64,000 nt of DNA from Parasponia andersonii. Its lineage: Eukaryota > Streptophyta > Magnoliopsida > Rosales > Cannabaceae. Below the pieces are notes generated by a model. The model was given only the letters and a program-made list of their open reading frames with translations. It was not told where the DNA came from and did no database searches. A program made the position numbers and the translations under genes. Position 1 is the first letter of the stretch; every line of letters begins with the position of its first letter. The DNA lies in the NCBI GenBank assembly GCA_002914805.1, contig JXTB01000004.1, positions 2,395,951-2,459,950 on the forward strand, written 5' to 3'. Below are positions 37,116 through 50,281 of the stretch, in pieces.

Positions 37116-38079
37116 ATTACTATTAAAGGAAGTTTATGCACTCATATTAAGGCACGTGAATAGGCTTGAAAACTTGGAGACTCATCCCCCCTTCTCCTCA
37201 GGATCATCGTGATGGTCTTCATGGTAGTCATCATCGTGGTGTTATTAGCTAGGAGATGATCGTGGGGATGCTAGTCTAGGAGGTAGTTATTTTGGTATAC
37301 TAGCTTAAAGGGGATATATATACTTTATAGGCTATTTTATTTTATTTTCTCAGAGACTAGCCATTTTTAATTTTATTTATATTTCAGTAACAAGTATGAC
37401 GTGTATAATTATTTATTTTTAGAAAACTATGTACTTTTTTATTTTATATTATGAGAACTATAATGGAGATTATGTGTATTAATGATAAATTATGGTACTT
37501 ATTGTTGGGAAATTAAAACTTCAATCTTACTCACTCTTATTTTGAAGATAACAAACATTTGATTTAGTATTAATGATTTAACTTAAGTATGTAGTGAAAT
37601 GGTATTAAATTTCTACCTCAAGTTAATCAAGGAATCAAGCTTGAAGATAGATGCATATAAACATATTAGAATCAAGCATGAAGATGCTACAAGATCATAT
37701 CTAAATGAAAAATAAATTTCGTCTTCAGTCACACATATTAATACCAGTGACAATTAAATATTCAGTAATATAGATTATTTTTAAGATAAAATCAAAACAA
37801 AATCGATTCTGTGGTATAAAGAAAAAAAATTCAAACTAATCATATTTTCATCAATATCATTGTTATTGTAATTAAGACCACTCTCATTAGTTTCTATACT
37901 ACTTCCAAAGGAATCATAATCCTCAAAATCATTTTACTCAACACTAACAGTCGCAACTTTAGCATTGTCTTCTATTATTATTGCATCACCTATTACTCTA
38001 TCAATATCATATCTAACCCATATGAAAATTATTGACAACTTATTTAATTATAGACTACTGAATGGCTCAATTTGAGAAT
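37116..38079. other. Undefined repeat-rich DNA
   Basis: No gene recognised. It may include the 3' end of the CACTA element, but no left terminal inverted repeat was found. Confidence 0.4.
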
Positions 38080-40147
38080 CAATTGTCAAATTTGCAAAAT
38101 TTTTACCTTGCATGCTATACAAATCCTTAAGTATTATTTCTTTAACAACATACTAATTAGTTTCAACCGGATTTTGTGAATATGATTGTTTTGCTTAAGA
38201 TGCCAAGATGAATGGTTCATCTAACATACGATTCTGCTTATATAATTTTGTGTTTGAAATTTACTAAGTTAAAGTCAAATTCATCAATTCTCTTATCCAA
38301 ATTGTTATAACCTACTCACATTTCAATAATAAAAATTTATAGTCAATTGATTATTGCAACTTAATAATATTAATCAAACACACCATAATAGGTATAATCT
38401 CCAACTGTAGGTCGATTATCTCTTGCACTTGCGTAATTTAGGGTACTAGCCTTCAAATTAACTCTAGTATTTTAAGTGCATCTTCTTCTTTCATGCTTCT
38501 CTGTATGAAACCTAAACTTAGTTATAATATAACTGAAAATCTTCAAGCCTATTGACATGGACCTGTACCTAATATTGAAATTTCTTCAAACACTTCGTCT
38601 TTCTTCATTCTTACATGATTCTAAATCTACTTGTGAAAGTTCTCATTGTGAAGTCGGTTAATTTCATATTCACCTAGATGAAACTTCTTGTATCTCAATA
38701 TTTTTTTTTGTTTTCTATAAAAATATATGAAATAATATGAAAAATTATTCCTTAATAATTATATATGGCTAATAATTATAAATTATGATGATATTGAATC
38801 TTACTCATAAAATGAAGTCATTAATGTAGAGTTAACCAACATATACCGATGAGCTTGGACAAAAAAAAATTCATCAAGTTTAAATATTTCCTCTTTACCT
38901 AAAGCATGATCAAATCCACTCGACAAGCTATCAACTTCATAATTTTGAACTAGAATATTAAGTTTAGTCTCAATATCATCTAGGTATCTTGCACAATATA
39001 TTATACATTCCTTCAACAATTAACCCTTGTGGACAACCACGATTCCGTACATAGTTTTTGAGTGTTAGTAAAAACCTAAAAAAGACTTAAGTATGATTAA
39101 TAATAAACTCATTAAACCTAGACTAGAATATAAAAATTGACTAAACTTAATGAAGTACCTCTCAATAGTGTACATCCAACACCAATAATCATAGCTTTTT
39201 ATGCTATATAAATTGTCAAATTCTCCATGATATCAAAATATGCCATAGGGAAGATATTTTCTAGATGACAAAACATCAACACAACATTATCTTAAAGATT
39301 TTCAAAGTCTTCGGTTTTCATAAATTTTGAAAACAAATTTCTAATATGTGTAATTAAAGACCTTCGAATAGATATTAGAAGTAGTTGCTAGATAATAATG
39401 TGATTGTCATGAGTTTTTAATCCTAATATTATGCTCTTTAGGATTCACACTTCTTGAAATATTTGATGTATAACTTTTTAGAGTTTATCATATTTTTCAG
39501 CACTTTGTAATATATTTCTTTATGATACTTGCTCATTGTGAAACAAGCAGGTGATAAATAGATTTTATTATCTATTTTGCACTAACAATGCAATGTTTTG
39601 AAGGTTATATCGAGCTTTATAATTTTCTTTGGATCTGTCATCATCTAACAATGTCCAAAGTATACTATCATAATTTTTTTAATGTGCATAATATCTAAAT
39701 TATGACAAATTAGATTGTCCATCTAATATAGGAGTTACTTCTACTAAATTATGAACTAATATTGTTCTACTCTATTTTTCTTCTTTGTCGCTTCCCTAAA
39801 TGAGAATTTGTAGCTTTGGTAATCAAACCCTAGATCTCTCACAATCTTTCTTAATTTTGAGTATGAATCCCATCAATGGAAAAATATCTCTCAACAATTC
39901 AAGCAACGCAATAAATGAAGTATGACTCTATTTATGTAGTACTTTCATATAAAATACTTGAATAATAAAAGATGAATATTTAATATAACTATTATATAAC
40001 TCACATTTTGCTAATTTCAACACTTGGAAAAAATTTGAACCATTTAGATCATCAAGATCTTCCCTCGATCATTTTATGCATTATTATCATCTTCATCATC
40101 TTTTTCTTGAAGTCTAAATGCATATATACCATTCCATCTATATTATC

Positions 40148-40152
40148 TAAAC

Positions 40153-40192
<40 letters not shown>
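40148..40192. repeat. (AT)n microsatellite
   Basis: About 22 AT units within the CACTA remnant. Confidence 0.9.
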
Positions 40193-40194
<2 letters not shown>

Positions 40195-43100
40195 TGTACT
40201 CCATTTGTTCTTGAAGTTGAAACTGAATAGAAAGAAGATTTACAATGAAATATCTATTTAGTATATATTAGCTAAAAGCCATAAATAATCAAATGCTCAT
40301 AAACAACTTTTTATTTTTGGCTTAAAGTATTTCGATATTTTCTACAGGTACATTTAATCTATAACTCATGATACTTATTAGTATATACAAATTAGATAAA
40401 CCATTTAACTCCGTTAATATAAGGTTGAAAAACTCTTAGTAATTTTATCCATTCTCTATCGGCCATTATATGAAGATAAATTTTTTTCAAAATTTGAATA
40501 TCTCCAAATGAACTAGTCAATAAAATTTAAAACTCTACTACAGTATATTATAATCTATGTCAAAAAAAGAGAAGAAATTCTTAAAAAAAAACAATCTAAT
40601 TATATTATACTTTGTTATGAAAAAATAATATATGAGTGAAACAATTGAAGCATTAAATGAACTTAATTATTTATACTTGATAATTAGATGCAGACTTAAT
40701 TTAAATATTATAAATTATATCTAAAATTACTATAACCAAATCAATAATACTAGGCAAAGTTCACCATCAATGAAAACAAAACAATTTACTTATTAAATAT
40801 AGCAGCAAAAATAATTTTGCTTGTAATTAAACACCAAACTCATTGATTAAAATAGAAAAAAAAATAGTACATAACATGCAAAATAAGAAAAATACAAGAA
40901 CTTTTTTTATATCGTCTAATAAGAGAGCAATCATTCGTAATGACAAAACAAAAGTTACACGTGTATCCAAGTGTTAGTTATCATTTCCAAGGTTGTTATT
41001 TGTTAAATATGAAACGAATGAATAATTAAATATGCAAACTATTGTAAAAAGAAAAAAAAAACAAAAATATAAATATAGAAAGGAAAACATATAATGATTT
41101 ATCTTAATAATGTCCCCTTTATTAAGAGAAAAATGGTGTGCCTTCCTTGGTGCTGATAAGAAACTTAAAATAATAGAAGATTCGTTGTTGTATGCTGCTT
41201 CAATCCCACCCCAGTGTCAAAATGACTTTTTTTTGCTAAATATTAATCTTCTAAATTTCAACATCCTTTAATTGTTTCCTAAAGTATTACAAATTGAACT
41301 ACCATAAATAACTCAGAGAGAAAATCAATAATTTCCTAAAAAAAGCTCATTTAAGACTATGTATACAAGTCACAATAGATTCATGTATTTATTAGTCTAA
41401 TACATGACACATGCATACTCAAGAAGTGCTAAAACCACCATCATAAGTTACAAGCAATAGCAGCATCAATCTAAAAAGAGCAAGTAAGTTAAATAAATTA
41501 CTTACAAAGTTTCTAATTTAAAGAAAAATTGCATGGCAATTTTGTTTAATAAGTAATACAATAATAGCTACTAACTTAGTATGAAGTAACTTAGGATGGT
41601 ATCAAGGGATATAAAAGAGATAATACTTGAAAGATGCTAAGTAATATAATAGTCTAAAAATAAAATTACATAATTAATTCTATATTTTACTTTTTTGAGA
41701 ATATATATGTATTATTACCAATTTGAATTTATAATTCTACTCTATTTTACTTTATTTTGCTTCTAATACTTATAATTCACTACTAGTAATTTATATACAG
41801 CTTATTTTCAACTTAAAAGATAATCATAAAACTTGCTAAAAATGTATTTGACGTAATAATATAGTTTTAGACTTAAAGATTAATGAAATATTTAATTTAA
41901 TTGCAAAAATGAATGGAAAGGTAATTTTATCTATAAAATATGTTATTACTACCATTTATGAGAATAATAACAAGAATCTTAAAATGTAAAAAAATAATTA
42001 TATGAGTCACCTTGAGTGAAAAATAGCAACACATATCTATTATCAATGAGACGATCAATGGGAAATTCACTATAAAGCTGCTGATAAGTATCTCTAATTT
42101 TTTATCCTCTGGCTCACATGTGATAATCTTATTATTATCTTCACATTGATTCATGATCTTATATCAATTTATATTTGACCATTGTTGAGGGAATATTTTG
42201 ATGTAGTAGCAAAATTTTTTATGTTAAATGGACTTTATAATTTGAATTGTTGACTACCTCTAAAAAATTATGATTATCACGAAACCTTAGAGTTCAAAGA
42301 TATCTCATACTCTCCATTAAGTGGATTCTTTTAGGAAAGGATTTAAGAATATAAGACAATACTAAATTTGCAATATAATTATAGCAAATCATAGTGAAAA
42401 TAGGATATAGAAGAAAAAATAGTAAACTACCCTGATCATATGATACGTGTTAGAAAGGTTGTCAAGCTTATAAGAATAGGATGATACTCTAGGTATGGTA
42501 AAGTTATCATTTTCTATTGGTTAAAGTAAGAATGGAAGGAGAACTTTGAACATACAAAAAGAGACTTTATCGAGTTTTAGGATGAGTTGAACATGGTTGG
42601 CTTGTGACTAATTCTCAGATAAAGAAAGTATAAGTTAGATAAAAGGGGAGATTAGAGGAAAAATGTGACTTATAGGTTGGTTCATTCAGCAGTTGAGGCT
42701 TCTTTTTTATAGGCCAACTTTTATAATAAAGCAAAACAATAGTCATTCAAGTATCTCTTATCTTAAGCAATAATCAGTTCCTCTTTTTCCTTCAACTTTT
42801 CTCTAAAAGCTAAGAATGGAATGCTCATTAAATGGTGAATAAGACCTAATAATACATTGTCTAGATTTGTGAAATAGGAATACAAATCAAGTAAAGTTAG
42901 ATCCTTCTTTCTCTCTTAGATAGCAACAGAATGAGAAGTATAATAATTGTTGGCCTAAAGTCATGTCAAAGGTCATATTTAACTATTCTCTATTGGACTC
43001 TTCCTCTTGGTTAGAGCTCCTTTAGGCTTTACATATGGGCTTTAGTTTCTAACTTTTGGGCTATAAGTCATTTATATTTGGGCTTAGGCTTCTAACTTCT

Positions 43101-43329
43101 AGGCGATGAGGCTTGTAATGTGTTAAGCTATTTTGGGCTTCTTTTACTTCATGAGGTTCTTTTATCCCCTTAATAATTTAATTTAAAATTATGTGCTTCC
43201 CAAGTGAGCTATAATTTTCTTAATTAAATTATTAATAGAATTTTATTGAATTTTTGTGCATTCTATTTCACAATCCACTAATAAATTTTCTTCGTTTGTG
43301 GCTTGGGTCTACTTTATAAATATTTATAT

Positions 43330-43335
<6 letters not shown>

Positions 43336-43387
<52 letters not shown>
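43336..43387. repeat. (AT)n microsatellite
   Basis: About 25 AT units directly next to a MITE candidate. Confidence 0.95.
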
Positions 43388-43390
<3 letters not shown>

Positions 43391-43632
43391 GGACCAATCC
43401 AGTAGATATTTTTTTTATCTATGCATAGGTATCAATTTGGCCAATAAAAATTTAGCATGCACATTTTTTTATTGTAAAAAGTAAGAGAGAGAAAGAGCAT
43501 TAATGATGCACATCTTTTCATGCACTTCATTATAGCTATTGAATCACCATTAGATGGTGATCTAACGGCTAAAAAAAAAAAATCTACCCATAAGTAAAGA
43601 AAAAAAATACCTATTGAATTGGCAACCTATAT
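43388..43632. mobile_element. MITE candidate inserted in TA-rich DNA
   Basis: The left end GGGGACCAATCCAGTAGATA and the reverse complement of the right end, GGTTGCCAATTCAATAGGTA, form imperfect inverted repeats. Both continue into ATTTTTTTT and a CATAGGT/TATGGGT word. Both flanks are TATATA, so the target duplication is hidden. It lies inside the CACTA remnant. Confidence 0.6.
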
Positions 43633-43784
43633 ATAAATAACACTTGTTATGATGGTAAGTATCATAGTGTTATATATTGCATAAAAATATTTTGTGATGC
43701 ATGCAGATTCCACATATGAGCTTATATCATGCCTGAATCGCATGTTTACATGTGCATGAGCTCATAAGTTATATTTAATACATG

Positions 43785-43995
43785 GCGAGTATATACCAAA
43801 GCATGAATATTGCACTTGATATAACTGCATACCATAAACACATTAGTAGTATGAATATTAATCGAATGTAGTACGACTACATGCTGTAAGCATATTAGTT
43901 GCGTGGATATCAATTGAATTTAGAATGACTCATGTAGAAAATATATCAACAACGTGAATATTAGTCAAATTTAGTATGATAACAATGAGTAAATA
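43785..43995. repeat. Degenerate tandem repeat, about 53-bp period
   Basis: Three to four units, each with a (G/A)TGAATATTA(A/G)TC(A/G)AAT-like core followed by a TAGTA(C/T)GA word (cores near 43,803, 43,852, 43,907 and 43,961). Confidence 0.55.
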
Positions 43996-44805
43996 TATTC
44001 GCCTGTACCTTTCATTACGCATGAGAGACTTGGGCTTCTAGTTTTTATTTCTTTTTGGGCTTATGCATGTAAGAATTTGCTTCATATGGGTAACTATTTA
44101 TGGGCCCAAACCCATTATGCATAAGGAGTATTGAGCTCTTTTTTATTCTTTTAGCTTTATTTCATTTTCGACCACCACTAATAACTTGAATTAAAAACTA
44201 TCAAGTGATAAACACAAATTATACAATTCCCTTATCTACTTTCATATTTTCTAATTAATTAGCCAGAGTATCTAATGCATTTGATTTTGTTTAAAAAGAA
44301 ACATATGAAAGAGTGACTTTAGGATTCTCAGCATGAAAATCTTAACCTATTTCATAAAACTATATCCTGTTATGCATTTTCAAGAACTAAAACCTAATAT
44401 CATAAATAATCTATAAAGACATCACAAAATACATTCACCAAAAATATGAATATTTTAATCAAATATTTCAACACAAAATTGAATCTTCAAACTTAGTTCA
44501 ATCAGCCATTAATCGAAAAAAGGGCAATTGAAGCTAATAAACAATAAATTTCAAGAAATAATATATTGAATCTAACAAAGAATTATTACCCAAACTTAAA
44601 ATGATGATACTTAGGCAACGAGCTTAGAGCTCTGAAGATCTCAGCTTCGGTTGAAAATGGTGTTAAATAGAGAAGAAGAGAGAAGTGTTATTGGCATTGG
44701 GAGGGGGAGGAGAGAGAGAGAAATAAGTGTTTCTGGTTACTAATATCTCTAGTATAGTACAAGCAAAGAGTATATATTTCTGTAAAATTTTAACTAAATT
44801 GTTGA

Positions 44806-44884
44806 ATTAGTCTTATTAGCTTTTGCTTAGTCAAAGATCTAGTAATTAGTCTTATTAGTTTTTGCTTAGTCAAAGATCTAGTGA
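44806..44884. repeat. Direct tandem duplication, 39 bp x 2
   Basis: The phrase TTAGTCTTATTAG(C/T)TTTTGC plus TTAGTCAAAGATCTAGT occurs twice back to back with about one mismatch. It lies in the right subterminal part of the CACTA element. Confidence 0.85.
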
Positions 44885-45859
44885 TCTATAATCAAAATAT
44901 GAAAAAAGTAATATTTTATTTTGCTTAATTTAATCTAACATTTTCAAATGTTATTTTAATAACATTAAGAAAAAAGTTGTGATCTTGGAAAAAAAAGAAT
45001 CTATTCCTATTTACTTAATTATAACCCAAAATGAATTTTGAAACAAAAAAGTTTGTATATAATTTTGGATGTTTTAAGATAAATAGTAGAAATGGAATAA
45101 AATTTGGTTGCATTTAAAAAAAGTTATAATTTACTAACATTTTTAGAAAAGCGTTGTTATTTGTTGCATTTTAAAAAATAATTACCATAATTTTGCGGCG
45201 ATATTATATTTAAGGTCAATTTAAAAAGTTTTCACATTTCTAAACACTTTTGCGGTATTTTTACCAATGCAAAATGCCGCTAAAACTAATATTTCTAGTA
45301 GTGATCATGATTATATTGGATTTATGGGTACGTGAGAATAATATTTGTGGCGTTTGGATTACTGCCTACTCGGTAAATTTCTTATTATTTGCTTTAGGTT
45401 TGCTTATTGCATCATAAAATTTTGGCCATATGTGTTTTATTAACTAGAGTTTTTGGATTTTAAAGCCTACGATCAAGTTGCTATGACATGCATGAAAATA
45501 TAAGCTGATATCAATTCCAATCCCTGTAATTATGAGACAGATTTAAAATGATACTAGTATCGTTAAAAAAATATCGTGTTCCTTTTGAGTTTTAGGTATT
45601 GTAAGGCCGAAAATATTTGCATCAAATATTATTTCTAAAAGTTTAAAAGATAAACTTTCTATCTCTCTGTAATGTTCCTAAACAAAAACTGAGGACCTAT
45701 TTTATAGAATTTTAATGATTTAATTTGATTAGATAATAGAAGTTTATTACCAAAAAAAAAAAAAAAAGATAGTAGAAGAAGTTTGTGTGTTCTGCATGAA
45801 TGGTTTACTAGTGATAACCCTGCACGAGACTGGAGTAGATTTTATGGGTCCATACACTT

Positions 45860-46030
45860 CATTTGGGCCATCGTACAGACCAGGGATTTGAAGCCCATCA
45901 AATTAGAAGAAGGGCAGATCAGTAAATTTACTTCCATTTTCCACTGTCGCAATTCGCAAAACATATACCAACTAGGGTTTCATTCTTGACACCCTTTCAC
46001 TTTAAAAAGAGGCCGACCAAAACCCTAGCT
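45860..46030 (+). promoter_or_regulatory. RPL7 promoter: two site II elements and telo-boxes
   Basis: Site II motifs TGGGCC (45,864-45,869) and, inverted, AGCCCA (45,892-45,897) are followed by TAGGGTTT (45,973-45,980) and AAACCCTA (46,020-46,027). Site II plus telo-box is the known promoter signature of plant ribosomal protein genes. Spacing to the coding start fits a short leader plus a 5' UTR intron. Confidence 0.75.
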
Positions 46031-46666
46031 AGCTCTCTCAGACTCAGAGGCGCCTCCCTGCATTTTTGACGGTACCAACTCTTCACCTTAACCTCGTTTT
46101 CTAGTGGTTTGGGTTCCATAGCTGAACCTCTCTTGATTTCCTCCATTTCCACGTATAAAAATGTCTATTTCTTCTTCTCCTTCTTTTCGCGATTGAATGT
46201 TACCAGTTTGATATCAGATTTAATATTTTTCTTTTTCACGAAGTTAAGAGTTTTGATGGTTTAAATTTCTTGGTATATTCGTTCAATGCTTTTCTGAATC
46301 CAATGAATGATAATGGGGTTCTTTTCGGAGAGAGAGAGATGGGATATACCTCTGGAGTGGATTTTGGGTCCTGGGTTATGTTTTGCTTTTGTCAGTGGAT
46401 CCAAATGAAAATTGTAAACTATAGATCTTCTGAAAATTCTCCGTGATGTTGCTTGACATGATAAAAAGTTTATCCAAGTATTGTTCATGAGAAAAAAAAT
46501 TGATGTAGCTAAACATGTATTGGCCATTCATGTAACTTCTGGGTTTTTTATTTTTTTGTTGGATTTGTTTGATTGTTCCGGGTCCCATTTTTTGGTAGCA
46601 CAGTATTATGTTGCAAGTTTTTTGCTTAAACTAATGAAATAATTTAATTGGTTTTATTTTATAGAG
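46030..46666 (+). other. RPL7 5' UTR with probable leader intron
   Basis: A short leader exon probably ends near 46,071 (GACG|GTACCA). An intron of about 590 bp then runs to TTTATAG at 46,664, leaving AG before the ATG at 46,667. Leader introns are common in plant ribosomal protein genes. The acceptor is clear; the donor is a best guess. Confidence 0.5.
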
Positions 46667-48267
<1,601 letters not shown>

Positions 48268-48790
48268 GTTTGGCACAATTGGTAGTAGTTCATTGCTCGA
48301 CAGATTATGAGGTTTTTGTTTGCTGTTAGAACAACGCTAAGTCAAATTTTGTGCTCTCTCTTAAAGTTGGACACATTTATCCGTTGTTTTTTGGTTTTTA
48401 AGAATTTCGAGACTTTGGATGTCAGAAAATTTTGGAGCACTTCTTGCGTGTTTAAGTTCTTTTGTTATAATCTATGTTGGATGAGAGCTCCTCTACTCGA
48501 CATGAAAGTATATACAGGGGAAAGCTTAAATCTAATGGTATGGTAGGCGGGTTTACTTTCTACTCAGATCCGTTGGGTGTTATTATTATTATATTTACTT
48601 GGATTGCGTGGTGTTATTGCACATGGATTTAATTCTCTCTTGGAAATGATAATTTAAAGCTTCTTTGAACCAGGAAGCAATTGAATAGTCTCAATGCAAT
48701 GTTAGGGGTAATGAGGAACGATGCTTAAGATTGAGGATTATTTATGCCGGTCTTATTTTTCGTCGCTTCTATTCCAAAGTTAGTAGTTTA
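48268..48790 (+). other. RPL7 3' UTR and downstream flank
   Basis: T-rich sequence after the stop codon. No separate gene supported. The polyadenylation site is not placed. Confidence 0.4.
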
Positions 48791-48797
48791 TTCTGCA

Positions 48798-48832
48798 GAG
48801 AAGGGTAAAGTTGAGGCATTGGTTTTATTCTC
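48798..48832 (+). pseudogene. Fragment resembling the RPL7 start
   Basis: AGAGAAGGGTAAAGTTGAGG and the following CATTGGTTTT match the RPL7 start (AGAGATGGGTGAAGTTAAGG, CATTGGTTCC) at about 27 of 31 positions. A CTGCAG acceptor-like word sits just upstream, as in the real gene. The ATG is lost and nothing after it is recognisable. It may be the last trace of a tandem duplicate. Chance similarity is possible at this length. Confidence 0.4.
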
Positions 48833-49900
48833 AAAAGTTAATGAATATATCTATTTTTTGATTAGGAGGTTTATTGTAAGTTTGTAGCATCCACTCTAAC
48901 AATACATCTAGATTTAGGGTTTGTCGTACAGTTTCCCCTTGAATATTATAGTGAACCAATGAAAGTGGTTCTTGAATTAATGTACATTGGCATTGACATT
49001 GAACAGTACTACTTTTCAATCAATAACGAATTTTGGCATGTAAAGGACAATTTAAGAGAACAAACATGCCAATCTACGAGGAGTTCAGGAACTATATTAC
49101 AAACATAAAATCCACGGTAACTAAATCCAATGTCAGGGACTATATTACAAAGTTATGAGAAATCCACGAGAACTTAGAGGACCAACGCGTTGATAACTNT
49201 ACGAGCAAATGTGTTGATAACCTTATAAACGTAATGGCCATTTACAGTGCAAATTGATTACCACTAATTGGAATTTCAGAGGCCAACAACACAAATTTCA
49301 ACGTGCTCGACTCATTTGCTTGGGGTCTAGGTGAAATTGGGATTTTATTTTTACCCGTTTTGGAGGCTTCCATAAGTGAAATTTTCGAGGTTCTTTGCAC
49401 GAAAATCTCAAAGCTTCTCGTGGGCCTGGGATTTTTATATTTTAATTTATTTTTTTTTTCACTTCAATTTAAATTACCTGAACTTTGTCTTCGTATTACT
49501 TTTAATCCCTTAAATTTTGCTATCAAAAGTCTCGTCGTTAGTAATAATTAAATTAATAGTGTAACGCTATTTTTGGGAATTTGAGATGGTCATAAGAACG
49601 ATATAACGAGACTACATACGCCTTCAATGCAAAACTTACAATAAACTGAGAAAATCGATTGATCATCGTCGTAATCGTTAGCATGAAGCATGGAACATGA
49701 TGAAGGATTGTTAAGACATAGTACTACTAATCGTATATCGTAAACCATGTAATAAAAACAAAGCCTCTTCTTCAAGACAAACAAAAGGCCTATCTAGCTA
49801 AGAGGATTACTTGAACATTTTTCCATTTATTTAAAGGAAGAAAAAGAAGTTACATTTAAATACACACACGCAAAAAAAAAAAAAAGCAGATTGAGATTGA
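48833..49900. other. Intergenic, no gene recognised
   Basis: Contains partly repeated phrases at 49,070-49,200 (GGAACTATATTACAAA and GGGACTATATTACAAAG) and one ambiguous base near 49,199. Nothing codes convincingly. Confidence 0.45.
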
Positions 49901-50194
49901 TCAGTCGAGCGAAGAGTCGATTTGATTGATGGAGCGAGAAAAGACAAGGAGGTCATCGTAATTTTGTGCTCCATCACCATCATCATCAGAAATATTATGC
50001 CCTTTCTCCCGACAAGTAGGAGTAGTAGTGCCCTGATCAGATGATATTATGGAGTCTTTAATTAATGCTTTGGTCACCGGATCCATTGTAGATGTAGAAG
50101 CCTTATTCTTGGAACGATCATGATTCTTTTGCTGCTTCTCATGATCATCTTCTTTCTCTCTTAATTGCTCTCCTCTTTCCTTACGTGCTTCCAT
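49901..50194 (-). CDS. Hypothetical 97-residue charged protein
   Basis: A single-exon frame from ATG (MEARKERGEQLREKEDDHEK) to stop. It is very polar: a basic/acidic N-terminal third, a central ...DPVTKALIKDSIISS segment, an acidic DDDGDG stretch, and YDDLLVFSRSINQIDSSLD at the end. No signal peptide, membrane segment or known domain is recognised. The composition is not low-complexity AT translation, and the ordered C-terminus hints at a real small plant protein. The copia element at 50,282 starts about 90 bp upstream of the ATG, so the native promoter would now lie beyond 55,752. I do not recognise the family, and it could be a non-coding frame. Confidence 0.45.
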   Translation of the reverse strand: MEARKERGEQLREKEDDHEKQQKNHDRSKNKASTSTMDPVTKALIKDSIISSDQGTTTPTCREKGHNISDDDGDGAQNYDDLLVFSRSINQIDSSLD

Positions 50195-50281
50195 TATTGC
50201 TTATTAATATTCTCTTGTCCTTGCTAGTTATAATGGTACATGGAGCTTCGAAATGAATGGTTTGCAATGGTACAGTGCAGT

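Larger units (their letters stand above)
38080..45303 (-). mobile_element. Decayed CACTA (En/Spm) transposon, TNP2-type transposase
   Basis: The right end at 45,303 reads TTTCTAGTAGTG, the inverted form of the plant CACTA terminus, with subterminal GCGGTATTTTTACC and AAAATGCCGCTAAAAC. Minus-strand protein fragments come in the TNP2 order: HNLDIMHIKKIM (about 39.7 kb), LENIFPMAYFDIMENL (about 39.25 kb), YVRNRGCPQGLIVEG (about 39.0 kb), ECIIYCARYLDDIETKLN (near 39.0 kb), QAHRYMLVNS (about 38.85 kb), then DUF4216-like text (YTYYGVFD, DEPFILAS) to about 38.1 kb. Many stops and frameshifts are present, so it is dead. The left terminus was not found. Later repeats lie inside it. Confidence 0.8.

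Noticed and set aside
46261-46588. Minus-strand frames of 70 and 88 residues
   Set aside because: They lie in the RPL7 leader intron, lack similarity, and overlap each other in different frames.
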